This document shows positions 45,703 through 54,671 of a stretch of 64,000 nt of DNA, piece after piece (within the stretch, counting starts at the first letter, position 1; the number at the start of each line of letters is the position of its first letter). The notes under the pieces were generated by a model, which saw nothing but the letters and a program-made list of their open reading frames with translations, was not told the DNA's origin and searched no databases. The position numbers and the translations under genes were made by a program. The stretch covers positions 120,387 through 184,386 of the forward strand of contig JAKLIX010000007.1 in assembly GCA_022709385.1 (NCBI GenBank), written 5' to 3'. This DNA comes from Bacteroidota bacterium. GTDB lineage: Bacteria; Bacteroidota; Bacteroidia; Bacteroidales; CAIXZF01.

Positions 45703-47691
45703 ATGTCATCCCTACCCGCTGAAAAGATCAAAGGTCTTCCAGACAATGCTTACCAGGAGCTGAAGGAAGGCGAGGAGTACAAACCCCTGATGCCACCGGA
45801 AAAAGTCTACCCGGAAGTCAACCTCCGTTCGGTGCTGCTCGGACTGCTGATGGCAGTCATTTTTTCGGCCGCCGCCGCCTATCTCGGTCTCAAGATCGGT
45901 CAGGTGTTCGAAGCCGCCATCCCCATTGCCATCATTGCGGTCGGACTGTCATCGGTTACCCGCCGGAAGAATGCCCTGGGTGAAAATGTCATCATCCAGT
46001 CTATCGGCGCCAGTTCCGGTGTGATCGTGGCCGGCGCCATCTTTACCCTGCCGGCCCTCTACATCCTGAACCTGGAAGCCCAGTTCTACCAGGTATTCCT
46101 TTCATCCCTCCTTGGAGGTTTCCTGGGAATTCTTTTCCTCATCCCGTTCAGGAAGTATTTTGTGTCGGATATGCACGGCAAGTATCCTTTCCCCGAAGCA
46201 ACTGCCACCACCGAAGTGCTTGTCAGCGGCGAGAAAGGCGGGAAACAGGCCCTGGTCCTGCTCAGCAGCGGACTGATCGGCGGGATCTACGACTTCATCA
46301 TCGCCACCTTCGGCTGGTGGAGCGAGGTCTTCACCTCAAGGGTGCTTCCCGTCGGAGAACTGATCGCCGACAAAGCAAAGATCGTCTTCAGGTTGAACCT
46401 GGGTGCTGCCATTCTGGGTCTGGGTTACATCATCGGCCTCAGATACGCGGCCATCATCTGTGCGGGATCATTCCTGGTATGGTACGTACTCATTCCTGTG
46501 GTTGCGCATTTTGCCGACGGAATGACCATCGCGGTGGGCGCCAATATCACCAAAACCCTTGGGGAAATGGCCCCCGAAGAGATATTCCGCAATTATATCC
46601 GGCAGGTGGGCATCGGAGGAATCGCCATGGCCGGGATCATCGGCATCATCAGGGCGTCTAAAATCATCCGCACCGCTTTCTCGCTGGCTGTCAAAGAACT
46701 GTTCGGAAAGAAATCCTCTCACAGCCGCGAAGAACTCAGGACGCGCCGCGACCTTCCGATGGGCATCATTTTCGGCGGTATCCTGATCACCGCAGTACTG
46801 GTATTTATCTTCTTCCAGTTTGGCGTCGTCCATAACCTCACCCAGGCACTCACCGGCTTGCTTATCGTGCTGGTCATCGCTTTCCTTTTTACCACAGTGG
46901 CTGCCAACGCCATCGCCATCGTGGGAACCAATCCCGTCAGCGGCATGACCCTGATGACGCTGATCCTTTCCTCACTGGTCCTTACCGGGGTCGGACTGTC
47001 GGGCACCACCGGCATGGTGGCCGCCCTGATTATAGGCGGAGTGGTCTGTACGGCCCTGTCTATGGCCGGAGGCTTTATCACCGACCTGAAAATAGGTTAC
47101 TGGCTGGGATCCTCCCCTTACAAACAACAATCCTGGAAATTCCTCGGCACCCTGGTGTCGGCAGCTACCGTGGGCGGAGTCATCATCATCCTGAATAAAA
47201 CCTACGGCTTCACCGGACCCGAAGCGCTCGTAGCCCCCCAGGCCAATGCCATGGCGGCCGTGATCGGTCCCATGATGTCAGGCCTGCCGGCACCCTGGCT
47301 GCTCTATATCGGAGGATGTTTCCTCGCCCTGATCCTTACCATGATCAACATCCCGGCCCTGCCATTCGCCCTGGGAATGTTTATCCCCCTGGAACTGAAC
47401 GTACCCCTGCTCGTCGGCGGCATTGTCGCCTGGTTCGTAAGCAATCGCAGTAAAAATGAATCCCTGAATAAAGCCAGAAGAGAAAGAGGAACACTCATTG
47501 CAAGCGGATTCATCGCAGGTGGTGCCCTTATGGGTGTAATCAGCGCCTTCCTGAAATTCGGCGGAATAAACTACGTGAAGGAAAGCTGGGTCAGTTCCCA
47601 CCTCGCCGAAAGCCTCGGCCTGCTGATGTTCCTGCTGCTGTGCGCCTGGTTCGCCTGGGATGCGCTCAGAGGAAGAGAGGAAGCTGAATAA
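45703..47691 (+). CDS. OPT family oligopeptide transporter
   Basis: A 662-residue membrane protein with about 16 helices, of the prokaryotic OPT family (YsgA-like/TIGR00733 type). It shows the early region LRSVLLGLLMAVIFSAAAAY, the conserved PFPEATATTEVLVSGE motif and NPVSGMTLMTL. It should import di- to oligopeptides by proton symport. It is followed 54 bp later by the tripeptidase gene pepT on the same strand, a natural uptake-and-cleavage pair. A TACTTTAG box is just upstream of its start. Confidence 0.92.
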   Translation: MSSLPAEKIKGLPDNAYQELKEGEEYKPLMPPEKVYPEVNLRSVLLGLLMAVIFSAAAAYLGLKIGQVFEAAIPIAIIAVGLSSVTRRKNALGENVIIQSIGASSGVIVAGAIFTLPALYILNLEAQFYQVFLSSLLGGFLGILFLIPFRKYFVSDMHGKYPFPEATATTEVLVSGEKGGKQALVLLSSGLIGGIYDFIIATFGWWSEVFTSRVLPVGELIADKAKIVFRLNLGAAILGLGYIIGLRYAAIICAGSFLVWYVLIPVVAHFADGMTIAVGANITKTLGEMAPEEIFRNYIRQVGIGGIAMAGIIGIIRASKIIRTAFSLAVKELFGKKSSHSREELRTRRDLPMGIIFGGILITAVLVFIFFQFGVVHNLTQALTGLLIVLVIAFLFTTVAANAIAIVGTNPVSGMTLMTLILSSLVLTGVGLSGTTGMVAALIIGGVVCTALSMAGGFITDLKIGYWLGSSPYKQQSWKFLGTLVSAATVGGVIIILNKTYGFTGPEALVAPQANAMAAVIGPMMSGLPAPWLLYIGGCFLALILTMINIPALPFALGMFIPLELNVPLLVGGIVAWFVSNRSKNESLNKARRERGTLIASGFIAGGALMGVISAFLKFGGINYVKESWVSSHLAESLGLLMFLLLCAWFAWDALRGREEAE

Positions 47692-47744
47692 ACCCGGATT
47701 CCCTAACTTTAAGTGAATGTAAAAAATAAAAAACCTTTCTGATC

Positions 47745-48977
47745 ATGACAGTAGTTGAGCGTTTTTTAAAATATGTGCAGGTCGACACACAATCGGACGA
47801 CAATTCCGACACCTTTCCCAGCACGGAAAAACAATGGAACCTTTTGCGCTTGCTGGAAAAAGAAGCCAGAGAACTCGGCCTGCAGGACGTCAGCCTCGAC
47901 CAGTACGGCTATCTCATGGCCACCCTCCCCGCAAACACAGCGAAACCCATACCGGTCATCGGTTTCCTTGCACATGTGGATACCAGCCCCGATATGAGCG
48001 GTAAAGATGTCAAAGCCCGGCTGGTGGAACACTATGACGGTGGTGATATTCTGCTCAACAAGGAATTAAACCTGATCCTGGGCCCGGCAGAATTTCCTGA
48101 ATTACTTCATTATGTGGGGAATACCATCATTACCACCGACGGCACCACCCTGCTCGGTGCGGATGACAAGGCCGGCATCGCCGAGATTATGACGGCCATG
48201 GAATATTTGCTGGCGCATCCGGAAATACAGCACGGAACCATCCGCATCGGCTTCACTCCCGACGAGGAGATCGGCAAAGGCGTGGATTATTTCGACGTGC
48301 AGAAATTCGGTGCTGCATACGCCTATACCATGGATGGCGGAGGCCTGGGAGAACTGGAGTACGAAAATTTCAATGCCGCGCATGCCAAAGTGATGATACA
48401 GGGCAGAAATATCCATCCGGGTTATGCCAAAAACAAAATGGTGAATGCTATGCTTATCGCAATGGAATTCAATGAGTTACTTCCAATCAGCGAAAAACCT
48501 GAATTCACAAGCGCTTATGAAGGATTCTATCACCTGATCAAAATGGAAGGAAATGTGGAAAATGCATCCCTGCAGTACATCCTGAGAGACCATGACCGGG
48601 CGAAATTTGAACGGAGGAAGCTGATGATCAGCGAAGCAGCGGCCTTTATCAATCAGAAATATGCCAGGGATATTGTCAGCATTGAATTAAAAGACCAGTA
48701 CTTCAACATGAAAGAAAAGATAGAACCGGTGATGCATGTGGTGGAGACTGCCCGCAAAGCCATGGAAGCCGCCGGAATACAGCCGGTGGTTGTACCCATC
48801 AGGGGCGGAACCGACGGGGCAAGGCTGTCCTATATGGGATTACCCTGCCCGAATATCTTCGCCGGCGGGCATAATTTTCACGGTAAATTTGAGTATGTTC
48901 CGGTCGAAAGCATGGAGAAAGCCGTAGCGGTAATTCTGAACATCATCAGGATAAACCATGACGATTATGAAAAATGA
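47745..48977 (+). CDS. pepT: Peptidase T (tripeptide aminopeptidase)
   Basis: A 410-residue M20B metallopeptidase that removes the N-terminal residue from tripeptides in the cytoplasm. Metal-binding and catalytic residues are present: AHVDTSPD (His77, Asp79), [12 protein letters not shown], the TPDEEIGKG motif with the catalytic Glu, and [17 protein letters not shown] at the C-terminal zinc-binding site. Length matches the family. Likely co-expressed with the upstream OPT transporter. Confidence 0.95.
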   Translation: MTVVERFLKYVQVDTQSDDNSDTFPSTEKQWNLLRLLEKEARELGLQDVSLDQYGYLMATLPANTAKPIPVIGFLAHVDTSPDMSGKDVKARLVEHYDGGDILLNKELNLILGPAEFPELLHYVGNTIITTDGTTLLGADDKAGIAEIMTAMEYLLAHPEIQHGTIRIGFTPDEEIGKGVDYFDVQKFGAAYAYTMDGGGLGELEYENFNAAHAKVMIQGRNIHPGYAKNKMVNAMLIAMEFNELLPISEKPEFTSAYEGFYHLIKMEGNVENASLQYILRDHDRAKFERRKLMISEAAAFINQKYARDIVSIELKDQYFNMKEKIEPVMHVVETARKAMEAAGIQPVVVPIRGGTDGARLSYMGLPCPNIFAGGHNFHGKFEYVPVESMEKAVAVILNIIRINHDDYEK

Positions 48978-49014
48978 AAGTCACCGGGACTGACTTCGCT
49001 AAGTTCAGGTAGCC

Positions 49015-49842
49015 ATGAAAAACAGAAGAATGCATGTCAAAGGAACAGAGATCATGCTGTTCCAGCTTGAAAGTGAAGCATATATAAGTCTAACAGACAT
49101 TGCCAGGTACAGGGATTCCGAAAGAAGCGATTATATTCTTCAAAACTGGATGAGAAATCGTAGTACCATTGAATTCATGGGACTGTGGGAACTTTTCAAT
49201 AATCCTGCCTTTAATTCCATCGAATTCGAAGGAATTAAAAACATGGCCGGTTCCAACAGTTTCTCATTAACTCCAAAACGTTGGATTGAAGCCACCCATG
49301 CTAAAGGAATTACATCTAAAACCGGTAGATATGGAGGAACCTTTGCACACGTGGATATTGCATTTGAATTTGCCTCCTGGCTGAGTGCGGAGTTTAAATT
49401 TTATCTTATCAATGAGTTTAAGCGACTTAAAGCTGATGAAAATGACCGCCTTAAATTAGACTGGAACCTCCATAGAACGATAGCAAAGATTAATTATCAT
49501 ATTCATACTGATGCTATAAAAGAAAATCTGATTCCACCCCAACTTACCAAAGCACAGATTTCATCCGTATATGCAAATGAAGCCGATATACTTAATGTTG
49601 CATTATTTGGTAAAACAGCACAGCAATGGCGAAATGAAAACACAGAATCACAGGGAAATATGAGAGATATGGCAACCATTGAGCAATTGGTGGTTCTTTC
49701 GAACATGGAATGTATCAACGCTGTGCTCATCCAACAGGGATTACCTCAAATCAAGCGACTCAAGCAACTTCATGCAATTGCAGTAAACCAGATGAAATCA
49801 TTAATTGAGAACACTAACTTGAATAAACTTAAGCATCAATAA
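49015..49842 (+). CDS. KilA-N domain protein
   Basis: A 275-residue protein with an N-terminal KilA-N DNA-binding domain (about 15-130). Recognisable parts are AYISLTDIARYRDSERSDYI, then WMRNRSTIEFMGLWE and RYGGTFAHVDIAFEFASWLS. A helical C-terminal part of unknown type follows. KilA-N domains occur in phages, DNA viruses and many bacteria as stand-alone genes of unknown role. Base composition is visibly richer in A+T than the neighbours, suggesting acquisition. No other phage gene is adjacent. Confidence 0.88.
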   Translation: MKNRRMHVKGTEIMLFQLESEAYISLTDIARYRDSERSDYILQNWMRNRSTIEFMGLWELFNNPAFNSIEFEGIKNMAGSNSFSLTPKRWIEATHAKGITSKTGRYGGTFAHVDIAFEFASWLSAEFKFYLINEFKRLKADENDRLKLDWNLHRTIAKINYHIHTDAIKENLIPPQLTKAQISSVYANEADILNVALFGKTAQQWRNENTESQGNMRDMATIEQLVVLSNMECINAVLIQQGLPQIKRLKQLHAIAVNQMKSLIENTNLNKLKHQ

Positions 49843-49932
49843 CAGCTCCCGACTGCTGCCTGAAATACTAATAAATAAAACTACCTGCCCCAGCTGCAGG
49901 CTGAAAGACAGATCATAGACAAACTTCCGTGA

Positions 49933-51399
49933 ATGCCTGAATCCTCCTCAACGGTATCCTTTTTATTGGACGGAAGCGTCCGCAGCCTGGATTTTTCCAA
50001 AGACGGACTATTGCCTTCCACCACAGTGCTGGATTACCTGAAAAGGCTGCAGAATCATCACGGCACCAGGGAAGCATGCAGGGAAGGCGACTGCGGTGCC
50101 TGCACCGTGGTCATTGCAGAGGAAGCTCCTGACGGCCGGCTGGCTTACAAAGCAGTAAACGCTTGCCTGCTTTTCCTCCCGGCGATCCACGGCAAACAAC
50201 TCATCACTGTTGAGAACCTGCCGCTGCGGGATGGGGAAAAGCTTATCCTTCATCCGGTTCAACAGGCGCTGCTCTTGCACAACGGCATACAATGCGGATT
50301 TTGCACCCCGGGTGTGGTCATGTCCATGTTCGCTCTGTATAAAAGCAATGCCCCGGCGGAGGAAAGCCTTGTCAGGGAAGCCCTTGCAGGTAATCTCTGC
50401 CGGTGTACGGGCTACCATGCTATCCTGCAGGCATGCATAGAAGCCATCAGTCAGAGGACAGAAGACCACTTCGACATCACGGAAGCGGAAACCCTTAAAA
50501 TCCTCAGGGAGATACGCAACACACAACTTGAAGACAGCTTCCGGACCAGGGAACAGCATTACATGATACCGCGCAAGCTGAACCAGGCTTTGCTGATGCT
50601 GCAGCAGTACCCCGCCGCCACCCTGGTAAACGGCGCTTCTGATGTGGCAGTTCTTCAGAATATAAAACACCGGATATTCCCGGAGATCCTCGATTTAAGC
50701 CATGTGCATGAACTGGATTTTTTCTACGAAGACCATGCCAACTGGTTCATCGGGGCCGGACTTCGCCTGCAGGATCTGAAAACCATCGCAGCCGGAAGAA
50801 TGCCTGTACTGCACGGACTTCTCTTACATTTCGCCTCTCTTCAGATAAGAAATGTGGCTACCCTCGCAGGCAATGTGGCCAGCGCCTCTCCCATCGGCGA
50901 TGCACTTCCCCTGCTCTTTGTCATGGATGCCAGGGTTCACCTGGCCTCTGTGTCGGGAAGCAGGATCGTTCCCATCGAAGCATTTATCCTCTCATACCGG
51001 AAAACGGACCTCGGGCCAGGGGAACTCATCACGATGATTTCCATTCCGAAACCGGCCAGACCTTCCCTGCTCAGATGGTATAAGGTATCCAACAGGAAAG
51101 ATGCGGACATCGCCAGTGTCAGTGCCGCTTTCAGTGTGGAACTGAAGGACGGTGTTACGTCTGATATCCGGATTGCCTATGGAGGCATGGCTGCCACTCC
51201 CCTGAGGGCGGCGCAAACAGAGGCATTTCTGAAAGGAAAGCCCTGGGAAAGGCCGGTGGTGGAGGACGCCATGCAGCTGCTGCAGAATGAATTTACCCCC
51301 ATCGGCGATGCCCGCTCCTCAGCCCTCGCCCGAACCCTGGCTGCAAGAAACCTGCTGCTGAAATACTGGTCGGAAACCAATGCTGACGTTCATGAATAA
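49933..51399 (+). CDS. Xanthine dehydrogenase small subunit (Fe-S/FAD)
   Basis: A 488-residue XdhA-type subunit. The plant-type [2Fe-2S] cluster has Cys49, Cys54, Cys57 and Cys78 (CREGDCGACTVV), and the second cluster Cys121, Cys124, Cys156 and Cys158 (CGFCTPG, CRCTG). An FAD-binding domain (about 200-375) and a CO-dehydrogenase-flavoprotein C-terminal domain follow. It passes electrons from the molybdenum site to NAD or ferredoxin. The large-subunit gene overlaps its end by 20 bp. Related molybdenum hydroxylases cannot be excluded but the fused Fe-S plus FAD layout is that of XdhA. Confidence 0.9.
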   Translation: MPESSSTVSFLLDGSVRSLDFSKDGLLPSTTVLDYLKRLQNHHGTREACREGDCGACTVVIAEEAPDGRLAYKAVNACLLFLPAIHGKQLITVENLPLRDGEKLILHPVQQALLLHNGIQCGFCTPGVVMSMFALYKSNAPAEESLVREALAGNLCRCTGYHAILQACIEAISQRTEDHFDITEAETLKILREIRNTQLEDSFRTREQHYMIPRKLNQALLMLQQYPAATLVNGASDVAVLQNIKHRIFPEILDLSHVHELDFFYEDHANWFIGAGLRLQDLKTIAAGRMPVLHGLLLHFASLQIRNVATLAGNVASASPIGDALPLLFVMDARVHLASVSGSRIVPIEAFILSYRKTDLGPGELITMISIPKPARPSLLRWYKVSNRKDADIASVSAAFSVELKDGVTSDIRIAYGGMAATPLRAAQTEAFLKGKPWERPVVEDAMQLLQNEFTPIGDARSSALARTLAARNLLLKYWSETNADVHE

Positions 51400-53719
51400 T
51401 CCGGGTGACCATAGCGTATCGCACTCAGAATCAAATATTCTGCACGTTACCGGAATGTCCCGCTTTACAGGAGACCTGGCACAGGAAATGGAATGTCTTT
51501 TTGGAAAGGTGGTCTTCAGCAAATATGCCCATGCCCGGATCTCCGGCATTGACATCACCAAAACCCTTCAGGCTCCCGGAGTGCAGGCTGTCATTTCCGC
51601 CGCGGACATTCCCGGGTCAAACCAGACCGGGCCGGTATTCCACGACGAACCCTGCCTTGCTGAGGATACTGTACAGTGCATCGGTCAAGCCATTTTACTC
51701 ATCGCAGCCACTTGCAGACCTGAAGCCGAAAAAGCCGCGGAAACGGTCAATATCAGTTACGAACCCCTGCCAGCCATCCTGGAACTGGAGGATGCCATGC
51801 AATACGGCGAAATTACCGGCCGGGAAAGGTGGCTGAAAAGAGGCGATACCCATGCCGGATTTGAACAATCAGAATATCTCATTGAAGGACAAATCCGTAC
51901 GGGTGCCCAGGAACACTGGTACCTGGAAACGCAGGCAAGCCTCGCCATCCCTGGCGAAGCGGGGGAAATACTGATCCACTCCTCCACCCAGCATCCTTCC
52001 GAAACCCAGGCCATAGTAGCGGAAGTACTTGGAATTCCCAGAAACAAAGTTACAGTGGAAGTGCATCGCATGGGTGGTGCTTTCGGCGGCAAAGAAACCC
52101 AGGCAAACCCGGTGGCCGCATGGGCTGCCCTTCTTGCCGTAAAATGCGGAAAACCGGTGCTGCTGCAGCTCTCCAGACAGGACGACCAGCGGATGACGGG
52201 TAAAAGACACCGCTTTTTATCGACCTATAAAGCAGGCTTTACGGCAGAAGGGAAAATCCTGGCCTATGAAGCCTCGCTTCACGGTGATGCGGGATGCACG
52301 GCCGACCTGAGCGGCGCAATCCTTGAGCGTGCGCTCTTTCACACCGACAATGCTTATTATATCCCGAATATAAGCGTTACGGGTAGGATGTGGAAAACCA
52401 ATCACCCGTCGAACACTGCCTTCCGCGGTTTCGGAGGCCCCCAGGGTATGGCTGTCATTGAACAAGTGATCGACCGCATCGCCAGGTTCCTCGGTAAAGA
52501 TCCGCTTGAAATCCGGCAACTGAATCTTTATCAGGGAGTTCACAATGTGACACATTACGGACAGGAGATACAGGATAACCACCTCGAAGCCATCCTGCAG
52601 CAGCTCATTCACAGCGCTTCTTACTATCAGAGAAGAAAAGAAATCAATGAGTTCAACAGCCGGAATGCATTTTTCAAAAAAGGGATGGCACTGACACCTG
52701 TCAAATTCGGTATTTCATTCACAACGTCCTACCTCAACCAGGCCGGTGCACTCGTTCATATATACCAGGACGGCAGCATCCTGCTCAGCCATGGCGGTAC
52801 GGAGATGGGACAGGGCCTTCACACCAAGATCCGGGGTATTGCCGCTCGGGAGATGGGGGTGGCGGAAGTCCGGATCAGGGTGGCGCCGACAAATACATCC
52901 CGGGTCCCCAACACCTCGGCAACGGCGGCCTCATCCGGCTCTGACCTGAATGGCATGGCAGTGAAAGATGCCATTGACAAACTGAAATACCGCATCAGCG
53001 AAGCCGTGGCCGGTTCCTGGACTTCCGATGGCAAAGCCAGCAGGCGGGAGGAGATCCTGTTTGCCAACGACAAAGTGAGCCACCGCTCCGATGCGGATCT
53101 TTCCATGTCTTTCGAAGCAGCTGTGCAGCTTGCCTATAAATCGAAACGAAGCCTGAGCGCCACAGGCTATTATGCTACACCCGGCCTTGCCTTCGATCCG
53201 ATGACCGGAAAAGGACATCCCTTCCATTATTTCGCATTCGGTGCGGCAGTAAGCGAAGTGCTGCTGGATGTACTCACCGGAAGGGTCAGCCTGTTGAGGA
53301 CAGACATCCTTCACGATACCGGCACTTCCCTCAATCCGGATATCGACAAGGGACAGATTGCAGGCGGCTATGTGCAGGGACTGGGATGGTGCACCTCTGA
53401 AATCATCCGCTGGGACCAGGATGGCAGGCTGCTCAATCATGGTCCCGACACATATAAAATACCGACCATCGGAGATATACCCGCTGCATTCAACATTGCG
53501 CTCTTCCCCGGCAGTCATCAGCCCACTGCCATCCATGGCAGCAAAGCCGTGGGCGAACCCCCGCTGATGCTGGCTTTTTCTGCCTGGCTGGCTGTTAAGG
53601 ACGCTATTTCTGCCGTAGCCAGTCATCGGAAAGAACCGGAATTCGAACTTCCCGCTTCCGTCGACACCATCCTGCAGGCTATTTTCGCGCTGAACCAAAC
53701 CAATACAAGTGACCCATGA
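51380..53719 (+). CDS. Xanthine dehydrogenase molybdopterin-binding subunit
   Basis: A 779-residue XdhB-type large subunit. Molybdopterin-binding and catalytic motifs are present: GGAFGGKETQ, AFRGFGGPQGM, GTEMGQGLHTK, and KAVGEPPLML near 722-731 with the essential Glu (about 725). It hydroxylates hypoxanthine and xanthine to urate. The maturation factor xdhC is not adjacent. Start: ATG 51380 within the previous gene; ATG 51392 is an alternative. Its stop overlaps the DMT transporter start (ATGA). Confidence 0.92.
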   Translation: MLTFMNNPGDHSVSHSESNILHVTGMSRFTGDLAQEMECLFGKVVFSKYAHARISGIDITKTLQAPGVQAVISAADIPGSNQTGPVFHDEPCLAEDTVQCIGQAILLIAATCRPEAEKAAETVNISYEPLPAILELEDAMQYGEITGRERWLKRGDTHAGFEQSEYLIEGQIRTGAQEHWYLETQASLAIPGEAGEILIHSSTQHPSETQAIVAEVLGIPRNKVTVEVHRMGGAFGGKETQANPVAAWAALLAVKCGKPVLLQLSRQDDQRMTGKRHRFLSTYKAGFTAEGKILAYEASLHGDAGCTADLSGAILERALFHTDNAYYIPNISVTGRMWKTNHPSNTAFRGFGGPQGMAVIEQVIDRIARFLGKDPLEIRQLNLYQGVHNVTHYGQEIQDNHLEAILQQLIHSASYYQRRKEINEFNSRNAFFKKGMALTPVKFGISFTTSYLNQAGALVHIYQDGSILLSHGGTEMGQGLHTKIRGIAAREMGVAEVRIRVAPTNTSRVPNTSATAASSGSDLNGMAVKDAIDKLKYRISEAVAGSWTSDGKASRREEILFANDKVSHRSDADLSMSFEAAVQLAYKSKRSLSATGYYATPGLAFDPMTGKGHPFHYFAFGAAVSEVLLDVLTGRVSLLRTDILHDTGTSLNPDIDKGQIAGGYVQGLGWCTSEIIRWDQDGRLLNHGPDTYKIPTIGDIPAAFNIALFPGSHQPTAIHGSKAVGEPPLMLAFSAWLAVKDAISAVASHRKEPEFELPASVDTILQAIFALNQTNTSDP

Positions 53720-54579
53720 TCTACCTCCTGCTCGCCATTCTGACTTCCACTTCCATCCTGATCGCTTTTAACCTGTTCGACCGCTTCCGGGTCCATATCC
53801 TGCCCGCTATCATCGTAAACTATGCCGTAGCCGCTGCCTTCGGATTCCTGCAGGAAGCAGGAACCTACTCCCTGGTCATGATCCCCCAGAGACCATGGTT
53901 CCCGGTATCTATCGCAGCGGCAGTGCTCCTGATTCTGGGTTTTAACCTCTTCGCCCATTCCGCAGCCAGGGTCGGCATTACCATCACGGCCATCTCCGCC
54001 CGTATGTCGGTCATCATCCCGGTCATACTCGGATTCCTGATTTTCGGCGAAGCCCTCGGAGCCATCAGGATCGCAGGGATCATCATGGCACTGGCAGCCT
54101 TCATCCTCACATTCTACCCGGGCAGGGAACATAAATCCTTTAAAAGCGTATATTTCTTCCTCCCCTTCTTCCTTTTCCTGACCCAGGGAGCCAACGATTC
54201 CGTGCTGAAAGCAGCCCAGCATTTTTACATCACAGACGATTTCACCCTTTTTCTTGCAACAGCCTTTCTCTTTTGCCTGGGAATAGGCCTGATGGTTCTA
54301 TTCTTTCAAAGGAAAAAACCCACCGGTCGTTTTAGCAGGAGTACTCTGATTGCAGGCATCATCCTCGGTCTGCTGAACTGGTTCTCCACCCTTTTCTTCC
54401 TTAAAGGACTCAGTATCTACGATGTAAGTGTTTTTGTACCCCTGCTCAATGTGAGCATAGTCGGGCTGTCCGCCCTGGCAGGAAGATTATTTTTCAAGGA
54501 AAAACTCAGCAGCTTCAATCTCCTCGGAATAGGACTGGCCATCATGGCAATCCTGCTGCTCGGAACTTCAGGCGACTGA
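53716..54579 (+). CDS. EamA/DMT-superfamily transporter
   Basis: A 287-residue membrane protein with about ten helices in two EamA repeats. The first repeat ends at ILTFYPGRE and the second ends at the C-terminus with LLGIGLAIMAILLLG. Drug/metabolite transporters usually export metabolites or import them by exchange. The 4-bp overlap with the xanthine dehydrogenase large subunit suggests co-translation and a purine or urate substrate, which is inference only. Confidence 0.85.
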   Translation: MIYLLLAILTSTSILIAFNLFDRFRVHILPAIIVNYAVAAAFGFLQEAGTYSLVMIPQRPWFPVSIAAAVLLILGFNLFAHSAARVGITITAISARMSVIIPVILGFLIFGEALGAIRIAGIIMALAAFILTFYPGREHKSFKSVYFFLPFFLFLTQGANDSVLKAAQHFYITDDFTLFLATAFLFCLGIGLMVLFFQRKKPTGRFSRSTLIAGIILGLLNWFSTLFFLKGLSIYDVSVFVPLLNVSIVGLSALAGRLFFKEKLSSFNLLGIGLAIMAILLLGTSGD

Positions 54580-54671
54580 ACTTCGCTTGATTCTTGTCCT
54601 GTAGAAAAAAAAACGGCAAACGTTCAGGAATTACCAAAAAACTTAAGTAAATTTGGATCGGAGGATTGGAC

